From contig CALXMF010000002.1 of NCBI GenBank assembly GCA_944389415.1, positions 124,001 to 188,000 of the forward strand: DNA of 64,000 nt, in the 5' to 3' direction. This DNA is from an uncultured Spirochaetota bacterium. Lineage in GTDB: Bacteria; Spirochaetota; Spirochaetia; Treponematales; Treponemataceae. The notes below the pieces were generated by a model. It made no database searches, was not told the origin of the DNA, and saw only the letters and a list, made by a program, of their open reading frames with translations. Numbering within the stretch: position 1 is the first letter of the stretch; every line of letters begins with the position of its first letter. This document shows, in pieces, positions 30,750-40,151 of this stretch. A program made the translations under genes and the position numbers.

Positions 30750-31088
30750 CTAAACCTGAATACCTACAGCCTCACGGATAGCATCAGTTAGACTCTTTTT
30801 GCCTTCCAAGGGGCCGTGAATACCCGGAATCTCAACAATCAGAGGCGCCTTGCCGCCCATCTGCCATTCTTTTACTTCGCTTTCAAGCAGCACAGCAACA
30901 TCTTCAGTCAGTATGAGAACCTTAGGCCTTTCACCTGTATCAGGCATTCGGTTTTTTCCTGAATTCCGCCCAGTAACACGGTTAAATATTTCCAGAGCTT
31001 CATCCCGTGTCACTGCGACAGAACCATCAACACCGACAAGACCGAAAGCAAGAACAAGCTCTCGATCACCTATCAGATAATATTTCAC
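30750..31088 (-). CDS. atpF: V/A-type ATPase subunit F
   Basis: This 112-residue Rossmann-like protein (MKYYLIGDRELVLAFGLVGV, then VLILTEDVAVLL and LIVEIPGIHG) matches subunit F, which caps the central stalk. It starts 14 nt after the K gene. Confidence 0.93.
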   Translation of the reverse strand: MKYYLIGDRELVLAFGLVGVDGSVAVTRDEALEIFNRVTGRNSGKNRMPDTGERPKVLILTEDVAVLLESEVKEWQMGGKAPLIVEIPGIHGPLEGKKSLTDAIREAVGIQV

Positions 31089-31102
31089 AGCTCAGCGATA
31101 TC

Positions 31103-31405
31103 CTACAAAACAAGGCAGAGCAATCCTACCAAAAATCCCCACAAACAAATACCTTCAGCAAGACCAACAAATGGCAAAGCTTTTCCAGATAATTCAGGAT
31201 TCTCACTCATTGCTCCCATAGCTGCAGCACCAATCTTACCGACAGCCATACCACCACCAATACAGGCTAGACCGACAGACAAACCAGCAGCGATGTACTT
31301 AATTGCATTTGAACCAGCTGAGCCCGCAGCGCTTCCATCAGCAGCAAAGACACTGACAGCTGCAAGACACATCATAACACTAATAGCAATAATCTTTCTT
31401 TTCAT
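31103..31405 (-). CDS. atpK: V/A-type ATPase proteolipid subunit K with a cleavable-looking leader
   Basis: The start at 31405 has an AGGAGTT ribosome site and gives 100 residues. Residues 1-21 look like a signal peptide (VSVFAADG). Two membrane helices follow, with the ion-binding Glu84 in helix two (GLAEGICLWG). The residue after Glu84 is Gly rather than the Ser/Thr seen in many Na+ rings, which mildly favours H+ (inference). The unit is the two-helix form, not the doubled four-helix form. Confidence 0.95.
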   Translation of the reverse strand: MKRKIIAISVMMCLAAVSVFAADGSAAGSAGSNAIKYIAAGLSVGLACIGGGMAVGKIGAAAMGAMSENPELSGKALPFVGLAEGICLWGFLVGLLCLVL

Positions 31406-31438
31406 ACTGAAACTCCTTGCCCGCATTGTCTGCGGATA

Positions 31439-33409
31439 TTATTCTTTATAACGAAACTGGAAAGGCTTAAATTCCTTACCCGTCTCGGTGAAAAACTTGG
31501 AAAAGAATTCATAATACTGGAGACGGATTACCTGAATGGCAACAACCATGCCCTCAAGTACAATAACAATCACATTTCCCAGTACTGTAATCAGAAGTCC
31601 GCCTGCACCACCTGCAAGAGAAGACATTGAAAAAATAATAAACCCAAGAACTACGTGTGCAAGAGCAAAAGCACCGACACGAAGAAAACTTGCTGTATTT
31701 GAAAAATAATTTGATACAGTATCCATTATCTCAACAAGGCCAACAATTATACCTGTTGAAACACCATCCTTAAATACAGGCCGCTCCCCTTCCAGTAAAC
31801 GTTCAAGCGGCTCTGCCATGAACACACCAAAAAGAGTTACCCCTATTACAATCCAATCAAACCATTGAATAGAAGACTTGGCAACCACAATACGGATAAC
31901 CATTGCTATTACATACCAAAAAAACAAGGCCCCAGATAATCCGGTTTTTCCAAATAAAGCTTTTCCAGGATGATGAAGAGAAAACTGATTAACAATATTT
32001 ATTATCAATCCCAAAGAATTTATAATAAAACCAACCGTCATAGTAAATAGGAAAAACAGGAACATTTTACCGATTGTATCTGCAGACGGCATCAATTCAA
32101 GAACCCGCTCACGAGGTTCACCAAAAAGTCCTGTTAACCATTCTCCAAAAGGAATCAGCAATTCACTATTAGCAAAGAATTCCCCATTTAACAGGCCCAT
32201 TACGGTACTTGAAATACCTATTGCTATGAAAATCGGTCCAAATTTGTTCCACGATGGAAATTTCTTAATAACATTCGTTGTCAGCAGAATACCGATCAAT
32301 AAAAACACTAACCCCTGACCAGCATCACCAAACATGATTCCAAACAACAACGTAAAGAAAAATGCCACAATCGGGGTTGGATCTATAGTACCATAAAGCG
32401 GTGCTCCATAACTGAAGACCATACGTTCAAAACTTCCAACAAATTTTCCATGCTTCAGCTTTACGGGAACCTTTTCACGGCCATTAATCACAGACGGAAC
32501 TTCTTCCGGAGCATATAACCTGATGGCTATTCTGCCCTCCGTCAGATTGTCAAGTTCCTTCATAGTTAATTGTGTATCAGCAGCAGGTATCCATCCAGTA
32601 ATACGATATACCAATTGTGTAGACTCAAGTTTATCTTCTACCAACTGAACCTGCATACCAATGGAAAAACAGCACAACAATCTCAACAAAATAGCCGTAT
32701 GTGTTTCTGCAAAATTTCTTCGCTCATTGACAATAGCATCAAGGGCTGTCTTTGCTTCAGCTTCTTGCCGTTCAAGTCCCGCAATCATATCGTCCGGGAC
32801 ACCTTTAAAATCCTTCGGTACAGATAGCGGAACAAAATTAAAATCTTTTAATTCCGTCTCAACAGAAAAACGTCCTTTCTTAGAGGATGCTACAAGAATA
32901 CGAGATTTATCTTCTCCAAGCGCTACAACAACAGCTCTGTTTCCTAAACGGAATACAAGTTCATCAAAATATCCTGGATCAATTTTTCCGACACGAAGAG
33001 TTAAAAAAGATAAGTGCTCAAGTTCCGTATATGGGACTTTTAAATTTGCAAAAGCTTTTGTTTCCTTAAGTGTATCTGAAATACGTTTAAGTGTATCAGC
33101 AGCCTTTGTTTCGCGATCCCGTATAGATGTGACTGATGCGCACAATTTTTCAGCTTCCGTAATTTCAGCAGCACCCGGCAGCACTGTACCATCAAGATAT
33201 TCAACTGGTTCATCTACATTCAAATACGAGCGAATTGTTTGCAGTTGTTCAAAAGTTTCTTTATACGCATTAGAAGCAGATGAATTACCATCGCCTAAGC
33301 CATCTTGAAATTCAAAATTCCCTTTTTTCCCCAGATATTCAATAACACGGCGTATATCTTCTTTCATTACCATTAATTCAAGAAGACGCATAACAGCTGT
33401 TCGTGCCAT
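31439..33409 (-). CDS. atpI: V/A-type ATPase subunit I (membrane stator)
   Basis: The 656-residue protein has a soluble N-terminal half with coiled coils (1-330) and a C-terminal membrane half with 7-8 helices, containing the conserved FGIMFGDAGQG and SNYFSNTASFLRVGAFALAH-type regions. It anchors the peripheral stalks and forms the ion half-channels against the K ring. The ATG follows GAGGAGT. Confidence 0.96.
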   Translation of the reverse strand: MARTAVMRLLELMVMKEDIRRVIEYLGKKGNFEFQDGLGDGNSSASNAYKETFEQLQTIRSYLNVDEPVEYLDGTVLPGAAEITEAEKLCASVTSIRDRETKAADTLKRISDTLKETKAFANLKVPYTELEHLSFLTLRVGKIDPGYFDELVFRLGNRAVVVALGEDKSRILVASSKKGRFSVETELKDFNFVPLSVPKDFKGVPDDMIAGLERQEAEAKTALDAIVNERRNFAETHTAILLRLLCCFSIGMQVQLVEDKLESTQLVYRITGWIPAADTQLTMKELDNLTEGRIAIRLYAPEEVPSVINGREKVPVKLKHGKFVGSFERMVFSYGAPLYGTIDPTPIVAFFFTLLFGIMFGDAGQGLVFLLIGILLTTNVIKKFPSWNKFGPIFIAIGISSTVMGLLNGEFFANSELLIPFGEWLTGLFGEPRERVLELMPSADTIGKMFLFFLFTMTVGFIINSLGLIINIVNQFSLHHPGKALFGKTGLSGALFFWYVIAMVIRIVVAKSSIQWFDWIVIGVTLFGVFMAEPLERLLEGERPVFKDGVSTGIIVGLVEIMDTVSNYFSNTASFLRVGAFALAHVVLGFIIFSMSSLAGGAGGLLITVLGNVIVIVLEGMVVAIQVIRLQYYEFFSKFFTETGKEFKPFQFRYKE

Positions 33410-33426
33410 TTTTTACTCCTCGCTTT

Positions 33427-34452
33427 TTATTTAATGATAGCTGCAGCAGTGTGAAAGCCAGTTAATTCAGCCATCTGGGAGGAACTGACATTCAGACGCA
33501 GTCCCTCCGCAACCGTACGTATACAATCAAGCTCATATTGCTTTAATTTAAACCATGAAACAAGAACCGAAACAGAAAAAGGATCTTTATGGAAGGCACG
33601 CTTGGCTTTTTTCTGTAAAACTACTTTTGCAGATAACTGAACCCAACGCGGATCGATCGTCCAAACAGATCCCTCTTCATTTGGATTTAACAGTTCTGCA
33701 TATTTCCAGTCTTCCCATGCAGCAAAAGAATCTATTGGACGTTTCAATGCGGCAATAGCTGGAGAAGCAAGAACATTTGGACCGCCATCACCAGCATCAA
33801 CTAAGCGAGAACGAATCTCATCTTCATCCATATTATAATATACCCGCAAGCGCAGCGCCCACAATATATTATCTAGAATTATTTCTTCTTTTATTAGCGG
33901 TTCTACTGTTTCTCTGTCTGCAGCAGACAAAGATTGTACCGTCTGCCAGAGAAACCGAGTATATTCTCTATCAAGCCGCAAATCCATAGCATGCTGACTA
34001 TGGATATCAGGTACCGTATTGTACCATGAAACAGGAGAGCCTTGGGTTATCGCGGCGATATCCGGCCATTTTTTACAGTGAAGAAAACTGTAACTGCCAA
34101 TATCAGCCAGATACGGCATTTCCTTCTTTCCAAGACATAATGCAGCTGCTATATCTTTTAAATTATCTATATCATAAAAATGCAGCAGTGCAACTAGAAC
34201 AGGCGACGGCTTAGCATAACTGCGAAGCAATTTAATATAATCATCAAGAAATTTCTTTTCAGCAGTCTGTTCAATTTGCTGTGCCAGATAAAACTCCGGA
34301 ACCGCAGGTACTTCAGTTTTAAATAATAGAGACCATAATTCAGCAAGAGACCGAACTTCAAACAGCCGCGAGACACGCTCTCCGATAAAAGATTTTGCAA
34401 GCATGCCACTTGCCTTTGCATATACATACGCACCTTCACCAGATCTATCCAT
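33427..34452 (-). CDS. atpC: V/A-type ATPase subunit C (d-type)
   Basis: The 341-residue alpha-helical protein begins MDRSGEGAYVYAKASGMLAKSF, which matches subunit C, the funnel linking the central stalk to the membrane ring. The ATG at 34452 has GGAG upstream and lies 16 nt after the H gene; an in-frame start at 34494 would overlap that gene. It is in its expected position between H and I. Confidence 0.85.
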   Translation of the reverse strand: MDRSGEGAYVYAKASGMLAKSFIGERVSRLFEVRSLAELWSLLFKTEVPAVPEFYLAQQIEQTAEKKFLDDYIKLLRSYAKPSPVLVALLHFYDIDNLKDIAAALCLGKKEMPYLADIGSYSFLHCKKWPDIAAITQGSPVSWYNTVPDIHSQHAMDLRLDREYTRFLWQTVQSLSAADRETVEPLIKEEIILDNILWALRLRVYYNMDEDEIRSRLVDAGDGGPNVLASPAIAALKRPIDSFAAWEDWKYAELLNPNEEGSVWTIDPRWVQLSAKVVLQKKAKRAFHKDPFSVSVLVSWFKLKQYELDCIRTVAEGLRLNVSSSQMAELTGFHTAAAIIK

Positions 34453-34468
34453 AAACACAGCTCCATCT

Positions 34469-34774
34469 TTAATGAACAAACAACAAAGAATCAAGGAGCT
34501 TATTAAAAGATACTACATCTGTTGGCAGCTGCTGTATTTCTTCCTGATATTTCTTAAAATCTTCCTGCTTTTTTTGCGATATTTCTGAAGTACACACCTG
34601 ATATTTATTTTCCAACTCGCGGATAATTTCTTCATATTGCTTTTTATAAGCATCATCCGCTTGGACTTTTGCAGCAGCAAGGCGTTTATCAGCTTCAATC
34701 TGAGCATCCTGCATCATAGAGGCTGCTTCATGCTCAACAGATATTAAATGCCCTATTACATCACTTTCAGCCAT
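34469..34774 (-). CDS. V/A-type ATPase subunit H/G-like coiled coil
   Basis: The 101-residue protein is almost one charged helix (EAASMMQDAQIEADKRLAAAK and EIIRELENKYQ), the hallmark of the peripheral-stalk partner of subunit E. It opens the nine-gene ATPase operon with a strong ribosome site (GGAGGTG). Low-complexity coiled coils make family assignment weak on sequence alone, but position supports it. Confidence 0.8.
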   Translation of the reverse strand: MAESDVIGHLISVEHEAASMMQDAQIEADKRLAAAKVQADDAYKKQYEEIIRELENKYQVCTSEISQKKQEDFKKYQEEIQQLPTDVVSFNKLLDSLLFVH

Positions 34775-34805
34775 ACATACACCTCCAAACGCAGTATTTT
34801 ACTTA

Positions 34806-35279
34806 TTATAATATCGTCATTGCAGAATCTTCAAACCTAACCAACATATCATACACATCCGCAGCAGTTTCCTGTTTTTCAAACTGCTCACAGAAATCAG
34901 GCTGCTGAAGAACAAGAGAAAGTCTTTTAAGGACTTGCAAATGAAATTCACTTTCTTCAGGAGAAGATAAAAGCATAATAACAATATGAACAGGAGCTTT
35001 ATCTAAAGAATCATAATCAATACCAGCACGGGAAATTCCAATCGCTCCCTTAACACCAGACACAGATTTACATTTACCGTGAGGAACCGCAATATCATGT
35101 ATAATACCGGTAGACATTTTTTCTTCCCGTTCCCGAAGCACACGCAAAGCCTCAGAACGATCAAGCCCAGGATTAATCGCTACGATTGATTCCAGAAGCT
35201 CTTCAAAGACTTCATCCTTATCTTCACTTTGCAGATTTACATTTATCGATTTTGGACTAAAGACTTTCGAAAGAATCAT
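34806..35279 (-). CDS. ptsN: PtsN-like EIIA(Ntr) phosphocarrier
   Basis: The 157-residue EIIA type 2 domain has the phosphorylated H67 (HDIAVPHGK). It resembles the C-terminal domain of the antiporter fusion at 2334-4526. The start follows GGGAGG. It lies just upstream of the V-ATPase operon on the same strand (31 nt), so PTS control of ion transport could reach this operon (inference). HPr and HPr kinase are at 60-61 kb. Confidence 0.92.
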   Translation of the reverse strand: MILSKVFSPKSINVNLQSEDKDEVFEELLESIVAINPGLDRSEALRVLREREEKMSTGIIHDIAVPHGKCKSVSGVKGAIGISRAGIDYDSLDKAPVHIVIMLLSSPEESEFHLQVLKRLSLVLQQPDFCEQFEKQETAADVYDMLVRFEDSAMTIL

Positions 35280-35299
35280 CTAAACCTCCCGACAATACA

Positions 35300-35668
35300 T
35301 TAATTACCAGACTCAGGCTGCATTACCGGTTCTGATGCATCAGAAGTATTTTCCTCTGTGGATGCGCTATCCAGCCATGATTCTAAAGAAGAAGCATCTG
35401 TCTGAACATTTTCAGAAGAAAGAGGTTTAACATCATTTGTCTTATTCAGCAGAGCAAGTCCAAGGGTTGATACAAAAAATAAAGTAACAAGAATATATGT
35501 TGTTTTAGTCAGAACATTTCCAGATCGAGAACCAAAAGCAGCTGAATTACCACCGCCAAGAAGACCGCCCATTCCGCCACCTGATTCATTTTGGATAAGA
35601 ACAATACAAACAAGCAGAATACAAATTATAATAAAAGCAACTAACAGGATTACACCAATTACACCCAT
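35300..35668 (-). CDS. secG: Preprotein translocase subunit SecG
   Basis: The 122-residue protein has two membrane helices separated by the typical glycine-rich loop (NESGGGMGGLLGGGNSAAFGSR), as in SecG of the SecYEG channel. The C-terminal tail after the second helix is acidic and Ser/Glu-rich, longer than usual. ptsN follows after 20 nt. Confidence 0.93.
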   Translation of the reverse strand: MGVIGVILLVAFIIICILLVCIVLIQNESGGGMGGLLGGGNSAAFGSRSGNVLTKTTYILVTLFFVSTLGLALLNKTNDVKPLSSENVQTDASSLESWLDSASTEENTSDASEPVMQPESGN

Positions 35669-35809
35669 TTTTCATGACTCCAAATATTCTTGTGATTAAC
35701 ATAAAGCCGCTAAATAAAGCAGACTATTGGTTGCCATAATATCTTAAATAGATATTTTGTGCAAGCAATGCTTTAAAACAATGTTGGACAAAAAACAATT
35801 TCTTGCAAA

Positions 35810-35838
35810 AAAAACTGCCTAACACACCGTCAGGCAGT
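35810..35838 (-). terminator. Intrinsic terminator of tpiA
   Basis: On the minus strand ACTGCCT and AGGCAGT form a stem followed by eight T residues. It lies 34-62 nt after the tpiA stop. Confidence 0.85.
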
Positions 35839-35871
35839 CTCTTAAAACACTACATTATCTATAGTCTAATA

Positions 35872-36624
35872 TTAATATGTTTTACAAATAGGAACAAATG
35901 TATCAGCCTTCAAAGAAGCACCGCCAATAAGACCGCCATCTACATCAGGCTGCGCAAGCAAAGCAGCAGCATTTTCTGCTTTCATAGAGCCGCCGTACTG
36001 AATAATCGTCTTTTCAGCAACTTCTTTACCGTACATATCAGCAAGAACGCCTCGTGTAAACTGATGAATTTTCTGAGCATCTTCCGGAGTCGCTGTTTTG
36101 CCAGTACCAATAGCCCATACAGGCTCATACGCAATGGTAACTTTTGCCATATCAGCAGCAGAAACGCCATCAAGCCCTTTTCGAGTCTGTTCTTCACATA
36201 CTTTCTCGGCTTTTCCCGCTTCACGTTCTTCAAGCAGCTCTCCAATACAAAGAACAACTTCCAAACCATGTTTCAAAGCCAATTTAACTTTTTTATTAAT
36301 CATCTCGTCATCTTCTTTGTAAATATGACGACGCTCTGAATGACCAAGAATAACAGTCTGTACACCTAAATCTTTGAGCATCAGAACCGAAACTTCTCCG
36401 GTATGTGCGCCAGATTCTTCTGTAGACATATTCTGTGCACCCAAAAGAATATTTGACCCCTTCACAACCTGCGCAACGGCATCAAGATTTGTAAAAGAAG
36501 GAGCAATCATGTATTTATTTTTCCCGTCTTTCAGCTGCTCAACAAGAGCTTTTGCGAGATCTACGGCTTCGCCTTTAACCTTATTCATTTTCCAGTTACC
36601 GGCAATATAATACTGTCTGCTCAT
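35872..36624 (-). CDS. tpiA: Triosephosphate isomerase
   Basis: TpiA interconverts DHAP and glyceraldehyde-3-phosphate in glycolysis. The 250-residue protein has K12 in AGNWKMN, the catalytic His in LGHSERR, the catalytic Glu in AYEPVWAIGTG, and the phosphate loop GGSMKAENA. The ATG at 36624 follows AAGGAG; a start 10 codons upstream lacks one. Confidence 0.98.
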   Translation of the reverse strand: MSRQYYIAGNWKMNKVKGEAVDLAKALVEQLKDGKNKYMIAPSFTNLDAVAQVVKGSNILLGAQNMSTEESGAHTGEVSVLMLKDLGVQTVILGHSERRHIYKEDDEMINKKVKLALKHGLEVVLCIGELLEEREAGKAEKVCEEQTRKGLDGVSAADMAKVTIAYEPVWAIGTGKTATPEDAQKIHQFTRGVLADMYGKEVAEKTIIQYGGSMKAENAAALLAQPDVDGGLIGGASLKADTFVPICKTY

Positions 36625-36757
36625 AATGGTATAACTCCTTAAAAAAAACTGCACAAAGCCACTTTACCAGCTTTTTATCAGTATAACTTATTTAATAGAA
36701 GAGATTCAAGCATTAAAACAATGCTCAATACGGTCTATATTCTTCTCTTATAGGGAA

Positions 36758-37666
36758 CTAGTTTTCCCAGAGAATTGAAGGATAATATCCGCTTTCTATT
36801 TTTCTCGCAATTTCAGCTTTTACTATAGCCCTATCCTCCGGATATGTCATACCAAACCATGTTTCATGAGATGTATAAAATTTCAATTTACCTTTTTTCT
36901 CTTTTACAATCAGACTTGCCGCTTCAGGCAGCAACGCCTCAGCTTTCTCACTCGTCACATTTTTTTCCATAAAATCCTTGAAATACTCTTCAAATGTATC
37001 AAAAGCTGATGGAGTAAAACCAAAGAAATTCATAGAAACCCACTCTTTACCCGTAAGCTCCGTCTTACCATCGTCAATAAGGCTGATAATTTTATCTCCT
37101 TCATAACCAATTTTTGTATGCTCACGCATAGACAGCAGATATCCATTTTCAACCTGACAGATAGCCCTTGATACTGTCCCGGAACGGCTCATTGTATTGC
37201 CTAAAACAAAACCGACCATTGCATGCTCTGTATCGGAATTTGCAAGCGCAGAAAGATGTTTACCCATAGTCTCAAAAGCAACACGGCCGTAATAATCATC
37301 CGCATTTATCACTGCGAATGGTGTATCAATAGCTTCTCGTGCACACATAACGGCATGGAGTGTTCCCCAGGGTTTTTTACGCGCAACAGACGCAGTAATC
37401 TGTTCTGCCGACAACAATGATTCATGTTCCTGAAACACATATTCAGCATCAAAATTACGCGCGACACGATCAAACAACCGTTCCCTAAAATCAGCTTCAA
37501 TATCTTTACGGATAATATACACAACTTTTCCAAAACCACTGCGTTTCGCATCATATGTAGCAAAATCAAGCAATGTTTCATTATGCAGACCAACAGCATC
37601 TATCTGTTTTACACCACCATACCGGCTGCCCATACCTGCTGCAAGAACTAATAATGTAGGTTTCAT
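36758..37666 (-). CDS. NTP-transferase family nucleotidyltransferase
   Basis: The 302-residue protein starts with the nucleotide-binding motif LVLAAGMGSRYGGVKQID and has the metal-binding INADDYYG. This places it among sugar-phosphate nucleotidylyltransferases and related enzymes; the sugar is not evident. The ATG at 37666 follows AAAGGAGGG. It lies 19 nt after deoD on the same strand. Confidence 0.88.
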   Translation of the reverse strand: MKPTLLVLAAGMGSRYGGVKQIDAVGLHNETLLDFATYDAKRSGFGKVVYIIRKDIEADFRERLFDRVARNFDAEYVFQEHESLLSAEQITASVARKKPWGTLHAVMCAREAIDTPFAVINADDYYGRVAFETMGKHLSALANSDTEHAMVGFVLGNTMSRSGTVSRAICQVENGYLLSMREHTKIGYEGDKIISLIDDGKTELTGKEWVSMNFFGFTPSAFDTFEEYFKDFMEKNVTSEKAEALLPEAASLIVKEKKGKLKFYTSHETWFGMTYPEDRAIVKAEIARKIESGYYPSILWEN

Positions 37667-37685
37667 TTTCACCCTCCTTTCTGCA

Positions 37686-38390
37686 TCATACACTGATAGC
37701 GGCATCAAGTGCGACCTGAATCATATTAGAAAATGTTGTCTGCCGATCTAACGCAGATGTCTGTTCTCCCGTCAAAATATGATCAGATACAGTTAAAATT
37801 GCGAGTGCTTTCCGTTCATATTTAGCTGCAAGTGTGTATAACTCAGCAGCTTCCATTTCTACACCAAGCACACCGTATGAAGCCCACAGCTTCCAATTTT
37901 CCTTATCATCATAAAATAAATCACTTGATACCACATTACCAATATGATGTTTGATACCTGCAGCCTTTGCCGCTAAATGAGCAGCTTCAAGCAGCTCAAA
38001 ATTCGCTATTGGAGCAAAATTCATATTTCCAAAACGCTGCTGCATTAAACCAGAATCAGTACATGCACCTGATGCCAAAATAGTATCCCGGATTTCCGCC
38101 TGTTTATTGATTGATCCACAAGTACCAACACGAATAGCTGTTTGAACATTATAGAACCTGAACAGCTCTGTTACATAAATTGATAAAGACGGCTGCCCCA
38201 TGCCGGTTCCCTGAACAGAAACTCTGCGACCTTTATATATCCCCGTAAAACCAAACATTCCGCGAACTTCATTATAACAAACGGGATTCTCCAGAAATGT
38301 TTCCGCTATATATTTTGCCCGCAAAGGATCTCCCGGAAGCAGAACAATATCGGCAATTTGCCCATCAGCAGCATTAATATGAGTACTCAT
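37686..38390 (-). CDS. deoD: Purine-nucleoside phosphorylase DeoD
   Basis: The 234-residue hexameric-type phosphorylase has the start [25 protein letters not shown], the phosphate site VQGTGMG and the base/ribose region [10 protein letters not shown] ending SDHIL. It salvages purines. The start follows AGGAG. It probably forms a transcription unit with the nucleotidyltransferase. Confidence 0.97.
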   Translation of the reverse strand: MSTHINAADGQIADIVLLPGDPLRAKYIAETFLENPVCYNEVRGMFGFTGIYKGRRVSVQGTGMGQPSLSIYVTELFRFYNVQTAIRVGTCGSINKQAEIRDTILASGACTDSGLMQQRFGNMNFAPIANFELLEAAHLAAKAAGIKHHIGNVVSSDLFYDDKENWKLWASYGVLGVEMEAAELYTLAAKYERKALAILTVSDHILTGEQTSALDRQTTFSNMIQVALDAAISV

Positions 38391-38450
38391 TAAAACACTC
38401 CTTTATAATAGATTATAACTTGATATTATATAATTTTACCATATAAAGTG

Positions 38451-38477
38451 AAAAAAACAAGAGATACTCACATCTCT
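38451..38477 (-). terminator. Possible terminator or leader hairpin upstream of deoD
   Basis: On the minus strand AGAGAT and ATCTCT form a 6-bp stem followed by TGTTTTTTT. No leftward gene ends here, so it may shield deoD from read-through or attenuate its leader. Confidence 0.45.
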
Positions 38478-38498
38478 TTATGAGCTTTCAAAAACACC

Positions 38499-38527
38499 TT
38501 GACCAAACAATGTACTATGCGTATACT
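38499..38527 (+). promoter_or_regulatory. Promoter of the tRNA-Thr gene
   Basis: TTGACC (38499-38504) and TATACT (38522-38527) are 17 nt apart and lie just upstream of the tRNA at 38545. Confidence 0.8.
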
Positions 38528-38544
38528 ATTATCATTATTTTTAT

Positions 38545-38617
38545 GCCAACTTAGCTCACCTGGCAGAGCAGCACCCTCGTAACGTGCAGGTACTCAGTTC
38601 GAGTCTGAGAGTTGGCT
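38545..38617 (+). tRNA. tRNA-Thr (anticodon CGT)
   Basis: The 7-bp acceptor stem is GCCAACT/AGTTGGC, the D stem GCTC/GAGC, the anticodon loop CTCGTAA (anticodon CGT, reading ACG), and the T arm CTCAG-TTCGAGT-CTGAG. The lowest anticodon-stem pair next to the loop is a C-C mismatch. CCA is not encoded. Confidence 0.92.
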
Positions 38618-38627
38618 TGTTCATCTA

Positions 38628-38653
38628 AACAGTCCTAACGGGACTGTTTTTTA
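38628..38653 (+). terminator. Terminator of the tRNA-Thr gene
   Basis: AACAGTCC and GGACTGTT form an 8-bp stem followed by a T run. Confidence 0.88.
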
Positions 38654-38724
38654 TTATAAATAATATACAAAAGAAAAAACTTTTTTATCATAAAACATCT
38701 TCTACTATTATATATATGTATTAT

Positions 38725-38751
38725 AAAAAAACAGGAGATAAAAATCTCCTG
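38725..38751 (-). terminator. Terminator of the cyclic-nucleotide regulator gene
   Basis: On the minus strand CAGGAGAT and ATCTCCTG form an 8-bp stem with a 4-nt loop, followed by a T run. It lies just after the stop at 38775. Confidence 0.85.
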
Positions 38752-38774
38752 CTTATACATCCTCAATAAAACTA

Positions 38775-40022
38775 TTACTGATGCATCTGCATAACACCTT
38801 CTACAAGACGCTCCATATCAACAATATTGAATACAACCATATGGTCTGTAAACATCTCTATACGCCGCTTCTCTGCCATACGATTCAGTTCATCCTGAAC
38901 CTGCTCCACAGGCATTGCCGTCCAATTCGCAATATCCTGAACAGTAATATAGAATGTACGTTTCCGCTCTGCCGGATTAGAAACAGGATTCATTTCGTCA
39001 TACATCAGAAAAACATCCGCAATGCGAATTTGCGGTTCAGGCATAACAAGAATACGAAAACGTCTGCGCTGGTCATAGATACGTTTACAGAACAATTTTA
39101 ATAAAATAAGCGCAATTTGAGGATTGCCGGTAATAAGCTGCGCAAAATTTTCTTTATTAAATTCAAGAACTGTTACTTTAGTATATGCGAGACAAGTAGC
39201 AGAACGGGGTGTATTATCAAGGATAGCCATTTCTCCAAAGAACTCACCCGGGTGCAGCATATCAAGATTTTTCTTAACCCCATTAACACATTTGACCAGC
39301 TGGACAACCCCTGATTGGATCAGATAAAAAGACTCGCCAGGTTCAAATTCAGCAATGATAACAGATCCTGGTTCAAACGTTTTTGCAAAACGGGAAAACG
39401 ACGGCATCGAAAAAATCTGCAATGGCTTAGAATCACCCTCATCTATTACAACAGGTTCTGTATTTTTATTAAGCTGTTTTTCTCTGTCCAGACGAGCCTT
39501 CGCTGATGTATAGAGCTTCGCCACCTGACCCCTGCTTGCTGAATTAGGATACATGGTTAAAAACTTTATACAGATATCACAGCAGGGTTTAAAATCATTA
39601 TCAGAAAAGAATGTCTGAGCAACAGAAAACAACCCAGATTCCTGATTTACACGAACCTTATCTTTATTAAGAATTTCCTCTGTCTGCTTATGAATCTTAC
39701 GAAGCTGATTTGAAAAAACACGAAGCATTTTCATAATCAACTGTTTATTACTGCTAAAGACCTGCTCAAATTCAGAAACAGTCATAACAATTGCAGTTGA
39801 TTCTGCAAGAACAGTAGCCGTTTCTTCTCGGGGAAAATGCCCCAGCGCCGATTTTACACCGAAAAATTCACCTTTTCGTATGTTTTCTGTAACGGGAGTA
39901 TGATTTTCAAGATCCGTACTGGTAAGGATAACAACACCTGTCTGCAGAATAAAAATACGGTCGTCTTTATCTCCTTCAAAATAGATAATAGAACCTTTTG
40001 TAAAATGTATGGCCTTTGGCAT
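38775..40022 (-). CDS. Regulator with two cyclic-nucleotide-binding domains
   Basis: The 415-residue protein has two CAP-type cNMP domains: residues about 8-120 (GSIIYFEGDKDDRIF ... RKGEFFGVKSAL) and about 215-330 (GSVIIAEFEPGESFYLI ... HPGEFFGEMAILDNTPRSATCLA). The second carries the intact phosphate-binding cassette (FGEMAIL, RSAT) and the first is degenerate. A linker of about 90 residues separates them, and a short C-terminal winged-helix-like part (VQDIANWTAMPVEQVQDEL) may bind DNA. It differs from classical one-domain Crp/Fnr. The start follows AAGGGG. Confidence 0.87.
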   Translation of the reverse strand: MPKAIHFTKGSIIYFEGDKDDRIFILQTGVVILTSTDLENHTPVTENIRKGEFFGVKSALGHFPREETATVLAESTAIVMTVSEFEQVFSSNKQLIMKMLRVFSNQLRKIHKQTEEILNKDKVRVNQESGLFSVAQTFFSDNDFKPCCDICIKFLTMYPNSASRGQVAKLYTSAKARLDREKQLNKNTEPVVIDEGDSKPLQIFSMPSFSRFAKTFEPGSVIIAEFEPGESFYLIQSGVVQLVKCVNGVKKNLDMLHPGEFFGEMAILDNTPRSATCLAYTKVTVLEFNKENFAQLITGNPQIALILLKLFCKRIYDQRRRFRILVMPEPQIRIADVFLMYDEMNPVSNPAERKRTFYITVQDIANWTAMPVEQVQDELNRMAEKRRIEMFTDHMVVFNIVDMERLVEGVMQMHQ

Positions 40023-40151
40023 AACGTCTACCCCTTAGACTCCTGCGAGTATATAAGCCGAAATAAACTATTTAATAAATTTTCGGCTGTCTTATGTAAA
40101 AAAACTACTGCTCCCATAAAATAAAAAGCCGTTTTATGGTATGATATCCTT

